Origin: Microbacteriaceae bacterium VKM Ac-2854
GTDB lineage: Bacteria > Actinomycetota > Actinomycetes > Actinomycetales > Microbacteriaceae
Assembly (NCBI GenBank): GCA_013205085.1
Contig: JABMLH010000001.1
Coordinates: 372,001 to 436,000 of the forward strand
DNA: 64,000 bases
Direction: 5' to 3'
Shown one piece after another: positions 44,946 through 53,626 of the stretch (position 1 is the stretch's first letter; each line of letters starts with the position of its first letter). The notes beneath the pieces were generated by a model, which did not search any database, was not told where the DNA came from, and worked only from the letters and a program-made list of their open reading frames with translations. Both the position numbers and the translations under genes were made by a program.

Positions 44946-45545
44946 TCACTCGCTCGTGCGCAGCCACGGCGACAGGCACGTCTCCAGGAGCCGCGACTGA
45001 CGCTCCGGGGTGGAGAGCGTCGCGCGAGTGACCCACTCCACCTGCTGGCCCATCGAGATCGACAGCAGCACGTCGGTCAGCGCGTCGATCGGCGTCGTCG
45101 CCTGCAGCTCGCCGCGGTCGACCGCCTCGGCGAGGTGCCCGGCGATCCGTCGGCGCCAGACCTCGTCGAACTCGCGCTGCGGGTCCGCGAGGGCTTCGTC
45201 GACCGCGACGCGGCCCCAGAAGTGCACCACGACCCGCGCCTCGTCCTGGGTGATCTTCGTGGTGGGCAGGATCTCCGTCATGGTGGCGCGCAGTGCGGCC
45301 AGCCCGGCGATGCCCTCGGTCGCCGCCGCGATGCGCGCGTTGGTCGCGTCGAAGGCGGCGAGGAACGCGGCCGCGAGAACGGCGTCGAAGCTTGGGAAGT
45401 AGTGCCAGAGCGCGCCGGTCGCGACGCCGAGTTCGGTCGCGATCGCCCGCGACGTCGCCGCCTGCAGGCCGTCGCGCGCCGTGATCCGGATCAACGTGTC
45501 GACGATCTCCCGGCGACGGGCCTCATGGTCGACGCGTTTGGGCAC
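44946..45545 (-). CDS. TetR-family regulator of the amine oxidase locus
   Basis: 199 aa. Helix-turn-helix region ITARDGLQAATSRAIATELGVATGALWHYFPSFDAVLAAAF and a C-terminal ligand domain (TPERQSRLLETCLSPWL). The GTG start at 45545 has TTTACT 6 nt upstream, compatible with a leaderless transcript. It diverges from the permease-amine oxidase operon; the perfect palindrome in the 219-bp gap is the likely binding site. BetI/QacR-like length. Confidence 0.9.
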   Translation of the reverse strand: MPKRVDHEARRREIVDTLIRITARDGLQAATSRAIATELGVATGALWHYFPSFDAVLAAAFLAAFDATNARIAAATEGIAGLAALRATMTEILPTTKITQDEARVVVHFWGRVAVDEALADPQREFDEVWRRRIAGHLAEAVDRGELQATTPIDALTDVLLSISMGQQVEWVTRATLSTPERQSRLLETCLSPWLRTSE

Positions 45546-45673
45546 CCCTCCAGTAAACACTGCGAGCGAAACGCTGCGAGCCAAGCACTGCGAGCACGCC
45601 GCCGCACGGGCCGGCCGGGCCGGATGCGTCGCGCGGCGGGATTTACGCGACCGTAACACGCTCGAAATCGAGT

Positions 45674-45689
45674 TTGAGCGCATGCTCAA
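45674..45689. promoter_or_regulatory. TetR operator candidate TTGAGCGCATGCTCAA
   Basis: Palindrome with perfect 6-bp arms TTGAGC/GCTCAA and a GCAT centre, between the divergent TetR and permease genes and 76 bp before the permease start. Confidence 0.7.
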
Positions 45690-45764
45690 TAACGTTGTCC
45701 GCGTTAGAGAGACGCGCTCCTCTGTCTCCGCGCTCCTCCCCTTCTCGCGCCCTGGAGGCGAAAC

Positions 45765-47270
45765 ATGGTCATGCCCACTGACACGATTCCACCCGAGCCG
45801 CCGACCCGATTGGCGGGCAGGCTCGGGCCCGTCGCGATCGTTTTTATGGTGATCGCGGCAGCCGCGCCGCTCACCGTGATCGCCGCCAGCCCGATCGGCA
45901 TGGCCCTCACCAACGGCGGCGGCGTTCCGGCGAACTACCTGATCGCCGGCCTGATCCTGCTGCTCTTCGCCGTCGGCTTCACCGCGATGGCGCACCACAT
46001 CACGGACGCCGGCGCCTTCTACTCCTTCATCGGTGCCGGCCTCGGCCGGATGGCCGGCGGCGGCGCGGCCTTCCTCGCCCTCTTCACCTATCTCGCCATC
46101 CAGACCGCGATCTTCGCCTTCCTCGGCTTCTCGGTCGGCAGCCTGCTCGACTCGCTGGGCGTCCCCGGCACGCCCTGGTGGCTCTGGGCCGCGCTCTCGA
46201 TCGTGCTGGTCGGCCTGCTCGGCTACCGCAACATCGATCTCAGCGCCAAGGTGCTCGGCGTCCTGCTGGTGCTCGAGGTGCTCGTGATCGTGGTGCTCGC
46301 CATCGCCGTCTTCGCCCAGGGCGGCAGCGCGGAGGAGGGTGTGAGCGTGACGTCGTTCACTCCCGCGGTGATCCTCTCCGGCCCCGTGGGCCTGGGCGTC
46401 ATGATGGCCTTCGGCGGCTACACCGGCTTCGAATCCACCGCGATCTTCCGCGACGAGGCCCGCGATCCGCAGCGCACCATCCCGCGCGCCACCTACGCCG
46501 CGGTGATCGCGATCGGCGCCTTCTATACCCTCGCCACCTGGGCCCTCGTCGTCGCCTGGGGCGCCGGTGGCATCCAGGGCATCGCGATCGAGCACACCGG
46601 CGACATGCTGCAGCTCACGGCGACGAACTACGTCGGCTCCTGGCTCGCGGATGCGATCAGCGTGCTGCTGGTGACCAGCCTGCTCGCCTGCGTGATCTCG
46701 TTCCAGAACGTGGTCTCGCGCTATCTGCACTCGCTCGGTCGCACCGGCCTGCTGCCGTTCACCCTGGCGGCCACGCACACGCGGCACGGTTCGCCGCACC
46801 GCGCCTCGCTCTTCGTCAGTGCCGTCTCCGCCGTGCTGCTGGTGGTCTGGATCGTCTCGGGCTGGGATCCGCTGCTGCAGGTCTTCACCTGGATCTCCTC
46901 CACCGGCTCGCTCGGCATCATCCTGCTCTTTGTGCTCACCTCGGCGTCGGTGATCGCGTTCTTCGTCAAGACCCGCCTCGATCGCCGGCCGTGGAACACC
47001 CTGATCGCGCCGGTGCTGTCGCTGATCGGACTGGCCGCGGTGCTGGTGCTCGCGGTGGCGAACTTCCCCACGCTGACCGGCTCCACCGACGCGCTGCTGA
47101 ACGGCGCGCTCGAGTTCACGCCGGTGCTCGCCTTCGTGATCGGACTCGCGGTGACGGCGCGGGTCCGTGCGAAGCACCCGGCCCGCTGGGCGCTGGTGCG
47201 CTTCGATCACCGCGGCGATGCGACGGCCCCCTCCACAACCGCTCCCGATACCGCAAAGGCCCTGTCATGA
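45765..47270 (+). CDS. APC-family amino acid/amine permease
   Basis: Integral membrane transporter of 501 aa with about 12 helices and APC features: GPVAIVFMVIAAAAPLTVIA in TM1, the conserved GGYTGFESTAIFRDEARDPQRTIPRATYAAV segment around TM6, and FQNVVSRYLHSLGR. Its stop codon overlaps the start of the copper amine oxidase gene (ATGA). Together they probably import and oxidise a biogenic amine such as tyramine, phenylethylamine or histamine (inference). Confidence 0.92.
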   Translation: MVMPTDTIPPEPPTRLAGRLGPVAIVFMVIAAAAPLTVIAASPIGMALTNGGGVPANYLIAGLILLLFAVGFTAMAHHITDAGAFYSFIGAGLGRMAGGGAAFLALFTYLAIQTAIFAFLGFSVGSLLDSLGVPGTPWWLWAALSIVLVGLLGYRNIDLSAKVLGVLLVLEVLVIVVLAIAVFAQGGSAEEGVSVTSFTPAVILSGPVGLGVMMAFGGYTGFESTAIFRDEARDPQRTIPRATYAAVIAIGAFYTLATWALVVAWGAGGIQGIAIEHTGDMLQLTATNYVGSWLADAISVLLVTSLLACVISFQNVVSRYLHSLGRTGLLPFTLAATHTRHGSPHRASLFVSAVSAVLLVVWIVSGWDPLLQVFTWISSTGSLGIILLFVLTSASVIAFFVKTRLDRRPWNTLIAPVLSLIGLAAVLVLAVANFPTLTGSTDALLNGALEFTPVLAFVIGLAVTARVRAKHPARWALVRFDHRGDATAPSTTAPDTAKALS

Positions 47271-49252
47271 CCCTCGAATCACTCCGCCTCACCGACGCTC
47301 CGCACCGGGCAGCGGCCGCGCATCCGCTGGACCCGCTGAGCGTCGCCGAGATCGAGCGCTTCCGCGAGCTGCTCACCGCCGTCGGCCTGGGCGGCCCCTC
47401 GTTCCGCTACGCCTCCGTGCTGCTGCGTGAGCCGCACAAGCGCGACGTGCTCGCCTTCGTGCCGGGCGACGCGATGCCGCGCGAGGTCACCGCCTTGGTG
47501 ACCGACGTCGCCGCGAACGAGCTCACCCACGTCGTGGTGGACCTCGTCTCCGGCACGGTCGACGCCGAGCGGCTCGATCCGACGGTGACCGGATGGGGCC
47601 CGTCGCTCGACGAGGACTTCCCGGCGGCGGATGCGATCGTCAAGGCCGACCCGCAGTGGGTCGCGGCGCTTGCCAAGCGGGGAGTCACCGACCTCGACCG
47701 GGTGTGCACCGTGCCGCTCTCGGCCGGCGTCTTCGACTACGCCGACGAGGTAGGCGTGCGGATGTACCGGGTGCTCGCCTTCTGGCAGGAGTACCCGACG
47801 GATTCGGTGTGGGCGCATCCGATCGACGGCGTCGTCGCGCACGTGGACATCACCAACCGACGGGTGCTGCGCGTGGTCGAGACGGATGTGCAGCACGTGC
47901 CCCAGGAATCCGGCGACTACACCGACCCCGCCGTGCGCGGCCCGGAACGCACGACCCTCAAGCCGATCTCGATCACGCAGCCCGAGGGTGTCTCCTTCGA
48001 GCTGGACGGCACCGTGCTGCGCTGGCAGAACTGGGAGGTGCGCGTCGGCTTCAACGGCCGCGAGGGGCTCACCCTGCACGAGCTGTCCTTCGAGGACGCG
48101 GGTCGCAAGCGTCCGATCATGTACCGCGGTTCGGTCTCGGAGATGGTCGTGCCCTACGGCGACCCGACGCCCACCCACGCCTGGCAGAACTACTTCGACG
48201 TCGGCGAGTACCAGTTCGGCCGACTCGCCAACTCGCTCGAGCTCGGCTGCGACTGCCTCGGCGAGATCAGCTACCTGGATGCGACCGTGGTCGACGACCT
48301 CGGCGCGCCGAAGACCATCCGCAACGCGATCTGCATCCACGAGGAGGACTACGGCATCCTCTGGAAGCACAAGGACGACTTCTCCGGCAGCAACGAGACC
48401 CGGCGTCAGCGCCGCCTCGTGATCTCGTTCTTCGTGACCGTCGGCAACTACGACTACGGCTTCTACTGGTACCTCTACCTCGACGGCACCATCGAGCTCG
48501 AGGCGAAGGCCACCGGCATCGTGTTCACCTCCGGTCACCCCGGCGGCGACTACCCGTACGCCACCGAACTCGCACCAGGGCTGGGTGCGCCGGCGCACCA
48601 GCACCTGTTCTCGGCGCGACTGGACATGACCGTCGACGGACTCGCCAACACCGTCGACGAGGTCGAGGTGCAGCGGGTGCCGCAGGGGCCGGGCAATCCG
48701 TGGGGCAACGCGATCAGCCGCGCCTTCACGCCGCTGCGCACCGAGGCCGAGGCGCAGCGGGTCGCCGACAACTCCGTGGGGCGCGTGTGGAGCATCCGCT
48801 CGGCCGAGACCCGCAACCGGATGGGGGAGGCGCCGGCCTACGTGCTCTATCCGGAGGGTCAGCCGCTGCTGCTGGCGGCGGACGAATCCAGCGCGCGCCG
48901 CCGGGCCGGCTTCGCGACCAAGAGCCTGTGGGTCACCCCGTACGACCGCGACGAGCTGTGGGCGGCCGGGGAGGTCGTGAATCAGAACCCGGGCGGCGCC
49001 GGTCTGCCCGCGTACACCGCGGGCGATCGCTCGGTGGAGGCCGAGGACATCGTGCTCTGGCACACCTTCGGGCTCACCCACTTCCCGCGGCTGGAGGACT
49101 GGCCGATCATGCCCGTCGACTACGCCGGATTCCGGCTGAAGCCGCACGGCTTCTTCGACCGCAATCCGACGCTGGACGTGCCGGCCTCCACCTCCGCGCA
49201 CGCCGGCTCGGGACACTGCGCCGCGACCGGCGATGCCCACTGCAGCTGCTGA
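47267..49252 (+). CDS. Copper-containing primary amine oxidase
   Basis: Oxidises primary amines to aldehydes with release of ammonia and H2O2. 661 aa. The topaquinone precursor Tyr395 lies in TVGNYDYG (N-Y-D/E-Y motif), the catalytic base Asp311 in NYFDVGEYQFG, copper ligands His445 and His447 in HQHLF, and the third His in THFPRLEDWPIMP. No signal peptide, so cytoplasmic, as in Arthrobacter histamine and phenylethylamine oxidases. The C-terminus carries a Cys/His-rich tail (SGHCAATGDAHCSC) that is unusual. Coupled to the permease upstream. Confidence 0.96.
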   Translation: MTLESLRLTDAPHRAAAAHPLDPLSVAEIERFRELLTAVGLGGPSFRYASVLLREPHKRDVLAFVPGDAMPREVTALVTDVAANELTHVVVDLVSGTVDAERLDPTVTGWGPSLDEDFPAADAIVKADPQWVAALAKRGVTDLDRVCTVPLSAGVFDYADEVGVRMYRVLAFWQEYPTDSVWAHPIDGVVAHVDITNRRVLRVVETDVQHVPQESGDYTDPAVRGPERTTLKPISITQPEGVSFELDGTVLRWQNWEVRVGFNGREGLTLHELSFEDAGRKRPIMYRGSVSEMVVPYGDPTPTHAWQNYFDVGEYQFGRLANSLELGCDCLGEISYLDATVVDDLGAPKTIRNAICIHEEDYGILWKHKDDFSGSNETRRQRRLVISFFVTVGNYDYGFYWYLYLDGTIELEAKATGIVFTSGHPGGDYPYATELAPGLGAPAHQHLFSARLDMTVDGLANTVDEVEVQRVPQGPGNPWGNAISRAFTPLRTEAEAQRVADNSVGRVWSIRSAETRNRMGEAPAYVLYPEGQPLLLAADESSARRRAGFATKSLWVTPYDRDELWAAGEVVNQNPGGAGLPAYTAGDRSVEAEDIVLWHTFGLTHFPRLEDWPIMPVDYAGFRLKPHGFFDRNPTLDVPASTSAHAGSGHCAATGDAHCSC

Positions 49253-49285
49253 TGCGCGGGATGCACTGATGCGTGGAGCGCACTG

Positions 49286-49801
49286 ATGCCGCCGATGCTC
49301 ACGCTGGCCATGCTCGCCCCCGCGGGCCTGGCCGCGTGCTGCGTCGCGGCGGATCCGCACCGTCGTGCCGCGCGGGTCTGGCTGCCGGCCGCGCTGATGC
49401 TCGCGGCGATGCTCGAGCACACGCTGCTCGGACTGCTGCCGGGTCTGCTCTGGGCCGTCGTGGTGGCAGCGGGTGCCGCGCTCTCCGTGCTGGCCGGTCG
49501 TCTCGCCGGCGGAGTGGACGGGATGCAGCTGCACCGCGCGATCAGCGGCCTGGTGATGGCGGTGCTGCTGCTCGGCTCGGCGGCGAGCGCCTCGAGCGGT
49601 GACCGTCACACCCACGGCGCCGGGCAGCACGGATCCGCGCTGCAGGGCACCGTGACGCTCGCCGTCGTTGCGCTGCTCGTCGGCGGCATCGCACTCTGCG
49701 TGCGGGAACTGCGCGGCCGCAGCGGCCGGATCCGCCCGCTGCTGGCGGCCGAGCCGGTGCTGATGTCGTTCGCGATCGCGGTGATGACGATCGCGCACTG
49801 A
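49286..49801 (+). CDS. Small membrane protein, function unknown
   Basis: 171 aa with four to five hydrophobic segments (MLTLAMLAPAGLAACCVAA, VWLPAALMLAAMLEHTLL, LWAVVVAAGAALSVLAG, LQGTVTLAVVALLVGGIALCV, VLMSFAIAVMTIAH). A His/Gly loop (DRHTHGAGQHG) sits between the third and fourth. Resembles actinobacterial DUF5134-like proteins in architecture only. It follows the amine oxidase by 33 bp and may be in its operon. Confidence 0.65.
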   Translation: MPPMLTLAMLAPAGLAACCVAADPHRRAARVWLPAALMLAAMLEHTLLGLLPGLLWAVVVAAGAALSVLAGRLAGGVDGMQLHRAISGLVMAVLLLGSAASASSGDRHTHGAGQHGSALQGTVTLAVVALLVGGIALCVRELRGRSGRIRPLLAAEPVLMSFAIAVMTIAH

Positions 49802-49813
49802 CCGGCAGCCACT

Positions 49814-49865
49814 CGTGGCGAAAAGTTGCAGGCCAACTCGCCTCGGCCTGCAACTTCTCGCCACG
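49814..49865 (+). terminator. Long hairpin after the amine oxidase operon
   Basis: Arms of 21 bp (49814-49834 and 49845-49865) with one mismatch and a 10-nt loop; the arm is CGTGGCGAAAAGTTGCAGGCC. Starts 13 bp after the stop codon of the small membrane protein. May also belong to a dispersed palindromic family. Confidence 0.75.
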
Positions 49866-49883
49866 TGCGCGGGAATCCGGTTG

Positions 49884-49942
49884 TTGCGGACGCAGGACTG
49901 CGGCTGGTAGCGTTTTGGCTCGATCCAATGGAACGAACCAAA
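49884..49942 (+). promoter_or_regulatory. Promoter with a 29-bp operator over +1
   Basis: -35 TTGCGG (49884-49889), 18-bp spacer, -10 TAGCGT (49908-49913). Directly after it, 49914-49942 forms a palindrome TTTGGnTCGnTCC-AAT-GGAnCGAnCCAAA in which every non-n arm position pairs. The start codon of the oxidoreductase is 57 bp downstream. A repressor bound there would block transcription. Confidence 0.65.
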
Positions 49943-49999
49943 GCGCGTCTGTCGATGCGTTTCGTGCTCTGCGACACCCTTCACCGCCGAAAGGTCCCG

Positions 50000-51028
50000 A
50001 TGTCTCTCACCATCCCCGCCCCCCGGATCACGGATCCGTCCTCCGTCCCTGCCCTGCGTTGGGGCGTGATCGGCACCGGCATCGCGGCCCGGTTCGTGCA
50101 CGCGATCCACGCGCACACCACGCAGCGCGCGGTCGCCGTCACCGCGCGAGACGCGGAGAAGACCCAGGCCTTCGCGCAGGAGCACGGCATAGCGACCGTG
50201 CACGCCACGGTGGCCGATCTGCTCGCGGACGACTCCATCGACGTCGTCTACGTGGCCACCCCGCATCCGTTGCACCGCGAGCAGGCGCTGGCGGCGATCG
50301 CCGCCGGCAAGCACGTGCTGATCGAGAAGCCGATCGCGATGTCGGCCGAGGAGGCGAGCGAGATCCTCGCCGCGGGCCGCGCTGCCGGCGTGCTGGTGGC
50401 CGAGGCGATGTGGACCCGGTACCTGCCGCAGGCCGACGTGATCCGGCAGGTCCTCGAGAGCGGTGTGCTCGGCGAGGTGCAGCTCGTGCGCGCCGACTTC
50501 GGCTTCGCGATGCCGATGATGCCCGAACACCGGCTCTGGAACGCCGAGCTGGGTGGCGGCGCGATGCTCGACGCCGGGGTCTACCCCGTCTCGTTCGCCT
50601 CGTCGGTGATCGGCGCCCCGTCCCGGGTGTCCGCGATCGGCACCACCGCCGAGACCGGCGTGGACTCCAGCGCCAACATCCTCCTGGCCACGGAGTCGGG
50701 GCCGCAGGCCGTGCTGTCCACCTCGCTGCTGGTCTCTCTGCCGGTCGAGGCGTCGATCCACGGATCCGCGGGCCGGCTCGAGGTGCTCAGCCCCTTCTTC
50801 GGCCCGACCGGCCTGCGCCTGACGACCGGGGCACTCGGCTCCGAGGAGTCCGTCACCTGGCGTGACGAGACGCTCGACGTGCTGCACGACGGGCTGGGCT
50901 ACCAGGCCACCGCCTTCGCGGCCTCCGTCGCGCAGGGTCTCGTCGAGTCCCCGGTGCACCCGCACGATGAGGTCGTCTCCGTGATGGCGACCATCGACGA
51001 GGTGCGCCGCCAGATCGCCGCGGCCTGA
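50000..51028 (+). CDS. Gfo/Idh/MocA-family oxidoreductase
   Basis: NAD(P)-dependent sugar or inositol-type dehydrogenase of 342 aa. N-terminal Rossmann motif WGVIGTGIAARFVHAI, cofactor loop VATPHPLHREQALAAIAAGKHVLIEKPIAM with the EKP catalytic-Lys motif, and C-terminal domain with GGGAMLDAGVYPVSFAS. CGAAAGG precedes the ATG. Transcribed from a promoter overlapped by a long operator; the LacI gene 10 bp downstream is the likely regulator. Substrate unknown. Confidence 0.92.
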   Translation: MSLTIPAPRITDPSSVPALRWGVIGTGIAARFVHAIHAHTTQRAVAVTARDAEKTQAFAQEHGIATVHATVADLLADDSIDVVYVATPHPLHREQALAAIAAGKHVLIEKPIAMSAEEASEILAAGRAAGVLVAEAMWTRYLPQADVIRQVLESGVLGEVQLVRADFGFAMPMMPEHRLWNAELGGGAMLDAGVYPVSFASSVIGAPSRVSAIGTTAETGVDSSANILLATESGPQAVLSTSLLVSLPVEASIHGSAGRLEVLSPFFGPTGLRLTTGALGSEESVTWRDETLDVLHDGLGYQATAFAASVAQGLVESPVHPHDEVVSVMATIDEVRRQIAAA

Positions 51029-51038
51029 CCGCGGCAGA

Positions 51039-52088
51039 ATGGCACTTGTGACCGACGGCGACGAGGTGACCCGCACCGACAGGGCGCGGGGGCCGTTGCC
51101 GACCATGCGCGACGTCGCCGCGCGTGCCGGCGTGTCCCGCCAGACCGTGTCGCTGGTGATGCGCGGCGAGCCCGGGCCGAGCGCGGGGTCTCGCGAGCGG
51201 GTGCTCGCCGCGGCTCGGGAGCTGCACTACCGGGCCAACTCCTCGGCGCGCCTGCTGCGGCAGAGCCGCACCGGCCTGATCGGGGTGCTCTACGCCGCGA
51301 TGAACTCGTTCGAACTCCGGGTGGCCGAGCGGCTGCTCGAGCGCGCGGCGGAGGAGGGCTTCGGCGTCGTCCTCGGGCCGGTCACCGCCGCGCGGACCAC
51401 CGACGTGGTCGTCTCGCAGCTGCTGGAGCAGCGGATCGAGGCGTTGGCCTGTTACAACCCGGATCCGACCGCGCCCGCCCTGCGGACCGCGATCGAGAGC
51501 ATGCCGGTGGTCTGGTTGGGCGAGCGTTCTGCAGATCCGGATGTGGACGTCGTGCGCACGGATGACGACGAGGGTCTGCGGATCCTGGTCGAGCACCTGG
51601 TCGGTCTCGGTCACTCGGAGATCGTCTACGCCGGCGGGGTCGGCGGTCGCGTCGGCCCGGACCGGGAGCGCACGTACCGCGACGCGATGACCCGCGCCGG
51701 CCTGGCCGACCGGATCGACGTGCTCGGTGTCGGATTCGCGGAGGAGGACGGCGCGGATGCCGCGCGCATCCTCCTCGCTCGGGACCGGCTGCCCGCGGCG
51801 GTGATCGGCTGCAGCGACCACTGCGCTGCGGGCCTGATCACGACGCTCGCCCGAGCGGGGGTCGCCGTTCCGGAGCAGGTCTCGGTGACCGGGTACGACG
51901 ACAGCGACGTGGCCGCGCTGTCCTACCTCGCGATCACCTCGGTGCGGCAGGACGTCGACCTCACGGTCGAGGCGATCCTGGCCGCCATCCTGCGCCGGCT
52001 CGACGATCCGGACGCGGCGCCGCGCGAGATCGCCACCACGGCCACGCTCACCGAGCGCGCCTCCACGAGCGCGCCGCGCGTCGACTGA
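51039..52088 (+). CDS. LacI-family transcriptional regulator
   Basis: 349 aa. DNA-binding head PTMRDVAARAGVSRQTVSLVMRGEPGPSAGSRERVLAAARELHY and a ligand domain with the usual ending (VSVTGYDDSDVAALSYLAITSVRQDVD). The ATG at 51039 follows the oxidoreductase stop codon by 10 bp, so the two are probably co-transcribed; a GTG nine bases later is an alternative start. Likely binds the 29-bp palindrome upstream of the oxidoreductase (inference). Confidence 0.92.
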   Translation: MALVTDGDEVTRTDRARGPLPTMRDVAARAGVSRQTVSLVMRGEPGPSAGSRERVLAAARELHYRANSSARLLRQSRTGLIGVLYAAMNSFELRVAERLLERAAEEGFGVVLGPVTAARTTDVVVSQLLEQRIEALACYNPDPTAPALRTAIESMPVVWLGERSADPDVDVVRTDDDEGLRILVEHLVGLGHSEIVYAGGVGGRVGPDRERTYRDAMTRAGLADRIDVLGVGFAEEDGADAARILLARDRLPAAVIGCSDHCAAGLITTLARAGVAVPEQVSVTGYDDSDVAALSYLAITSVRQDVDLTVEAILAAILRRLDDPDAAPREIATTATLTERASTSAPRVD

Positions 52089-52202
52089 CGCGGCAGGAGC
52101 CTGCCCGGGACGGCGCGACCGCACGCTCGGTGCCGACCGGGCGCGCCTTTCCGACCGATCCTTTCGACCACACACTCACGAACACCCACTCAAGGAGAAA
52201 CC

Positions 52203-52685
52203 ATGACCGAGAACATCGACGAACTGCTCGCCTCCCTCCGAGCGGAGGACGCCCGGATCCGCTTCGCCCGCTTCGAGCACGCCGACGCCTACGCCGTCGG
52301 CAGCCGCATCATCGAGCTCGCGACCGAGCGCGGCCAGACGATCTCGGCGTCGGTCTGGCTCGGCGCCCAGCTCGTCTTCCACGGCGCGTTGGCGGGCACC
52401 TCGGCCGACAACGACGGCTGGATGCTGCGCAAGGTCAACGTGGTGCGCCGCTACGACAAGAGCTCGCAGCTGATCCGCAAGCAGTGGGGCGCGTACGGCG
52501 TCACTGCTGCGACCGAGCTGCTGGGTGTGGATCCGATCGACTACACCTTCAGCGGCGGCGCGGTGCCGATCCGCATCGGCGCCACCCAGGTCGGCGTCGT
52601 CGTGGCGTCCGGCGTGAGCGACGAGGTCGAGCACTCGCTCGTCGTCGAGGTGCTCGAGGAGTACCTGGCGCAGCAGCGCGCCTAG
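52203..52685 (+). CDS. UPF0303/heme-degrading-domain-like protein
   Basis: 160 aa of the UPF0303 group, which shares the GlcG/HbpS (haem_degrading) fold: AYAVGSRIIELATERGQTISASVWLGAQLVFHGALAGTSADNDGWMLRKVNVV and PIRIGATQVGVVVASGVSDEVEHSLVVEVLEEYL. Biochemical function is not established for UPF0303. AAGGAGAAACC precedes the ATG. It follows the LacI gene by 114 bp in the same direction and may belong to that unit. Confidence 0.82.
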   Translation: MTENIDELLASLRAEDARIRFARFEHADAYAVGSRIIELATERGQTISASVWLGAQLVFHGALAGTSADNDGWMLRKVNVVRRYDKSSQLIRKQWGAYGVTAATELLGVDPIDYTFSGGAVPIRIGATQVGVVVASGVSDEVEHSLVVEVLEEYLAQQRA

Positions 52686-52844
52686 ACCGGAGGCCGGCGC
52701 GGAGTGGTGCCACCCGCCGGAGTGATCTGGCGGGGCGTTCGCGGCTGCCAGCGATGATCGACGGATCGCTTCAATATCCGCTGGAAAACTAAAGGATTCT
52801 CAATCGGGTTGTCACGCTTTCGACGACGAATTGTGGCGGCACGC

Positions 52845-53279
52845 CTACGCCCGTCGAACCATTTGTCGCCGACGCTCATCACGGTCGGCATCGTTGAGGA
52901 ATGGCTCACCGGGAAGTCGGATGATCCGGGATGTCTCGGGGTCCACCTCGGGGAAACTGCCGAAGCCGGTTCGGCTTGTCGTGTATCCGAGCTCCATCTC
53001 AGCCTCCCTGGCGCGATCTGAGCGAGGTCCAGTCAGTGCAGGTTCAACCCAGACTGCGATCACCGCCACCGCGATGAGGCTCAGGGCGATGACTTTCACA
53101 GCGAAGAAATCGACAGCGAACATCATCATGAGGCCCAGCGCGCCGACGGCACATGTGCCGACGAATAGACGTCGTGAGAACTCGAGTGTGGACCATAGCG
53201 TGGGACCTTCGGCCATTTCGACGTACTCGAAGAGGACCGCCTCGCTAGGAACGAAGCGACTGATGTCCGGAATCTTCAC
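52845..53279 (-). CDS. Membrane protein of unknown function, lower-GC
   Basis: About 144 aa: a cytoplasmic N-terminus (KIPDISRFVPSEAVLFEYVEMAEGPTLWSTLEFSRRL), two adjacent membrane segments (LFVGTCAVGALGLMMMFAVDF and VKVIALSLIAVAVIAVWV) and a polar tail. The GTG at 53279 was chosen because TACTTT lies 6 nt upstream (leaderless); a GTG at 53285 is the alternative. Base composition is lower in GC than its neighbours, and it sits among IS and Fic remnants, so it was probably acquired laterally. No family recognised. Confidence 0.55.
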   Translation of the reverse strand: MKIPDISRFVPSEAVLFEYVEMAEGPTLWSTLEFSRRLFVGTCAVGALGLMMMFAVDFFAVKVIALSLIAVAVIAVWVEPALTGPRSDRAREAEMELGYTTSRTGFGSFPEVDPETSRIIRLPGEPFLNDADRDERRRQMVRRA

Positions 53280-53289
53280 CGTCACAAAG

Positions 53290-53418
53290 TACTGCGGGAC
53301 CAGTCGAGGGGCGCGGTGCGTACGGTTGATCGTCCAGGAACGTAGCCCAGATGACGTTGAATCGACTGCGCGCGAGCGCGAGCATCGCCTCGATGTGGTT
53401 CTTGCCTTCGTCGGTCCT
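53290..53418 (-). mobile_element. IS110-family transposase C-terminal remnant
   Basis: A minus-strand frame reads RTDEGKNHIEAMLALARSR followed by FNVIWATFLDDQPYAP, which matches the C-terminal helical segment of IS110/IS116/IS902 transposases (typically KRAEGKxHNQAxxALARRRxxVLxAxLRDxxxY). Only about 43 codons remain. The DEDD catalytic domain and any IS ends are missing, so it is inert. The first bases of the neighbouring membrane gene abut its end. Confidence 0.55.
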
Positions 53419-53449
53419 GGTCGCACAAGGCGCGGGAGTGGGGTGAGAT

Positions 53450-53474
53450 CCGCGAAATCAAGCGGATTTCGCGG
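53450..53474. repeat. Hairpin CCGCGAAATC/GATTTCGCGG
   Basis: Perfect 10-bp arms with a 5-nt loop between the IS110 remnant and the Fic remnant. Related in sequence to the palindrome at 2233-2250. Confidence 0.5.
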
Positions 53475-53626
53475 TCGTTCGGTCGCCGGGACTTCGTCGG
53501 TTTTGGAGAAGTCGTGCTTTTCGTTGCCTCGTTGCGGGGCCGTCCGGGCAGATGAACACGGCTGCTCGGCGCGGTGGGGCCGGATCCCGCTTAGGCCAGC
53601 TAAAGTGTTTTTGCTCGTACGGCTGA

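Noticed and set aside
44946-47210. A long minus-strand frame continuing upstream of the TetR gene into the permease region
   Set aside because: Only 44946-45545 matches TetR. The rest is antisense to the permease.
47279-51106. A 1275-codon open frame on the minus strand across the amine oxidase and Gfo/Idh genes
   Set aside because: It is antisense to genes with full family motifs and reads as low-complexity Arg/Ala/Gly/His protein, the usual shadow of high-GC coding DNA.
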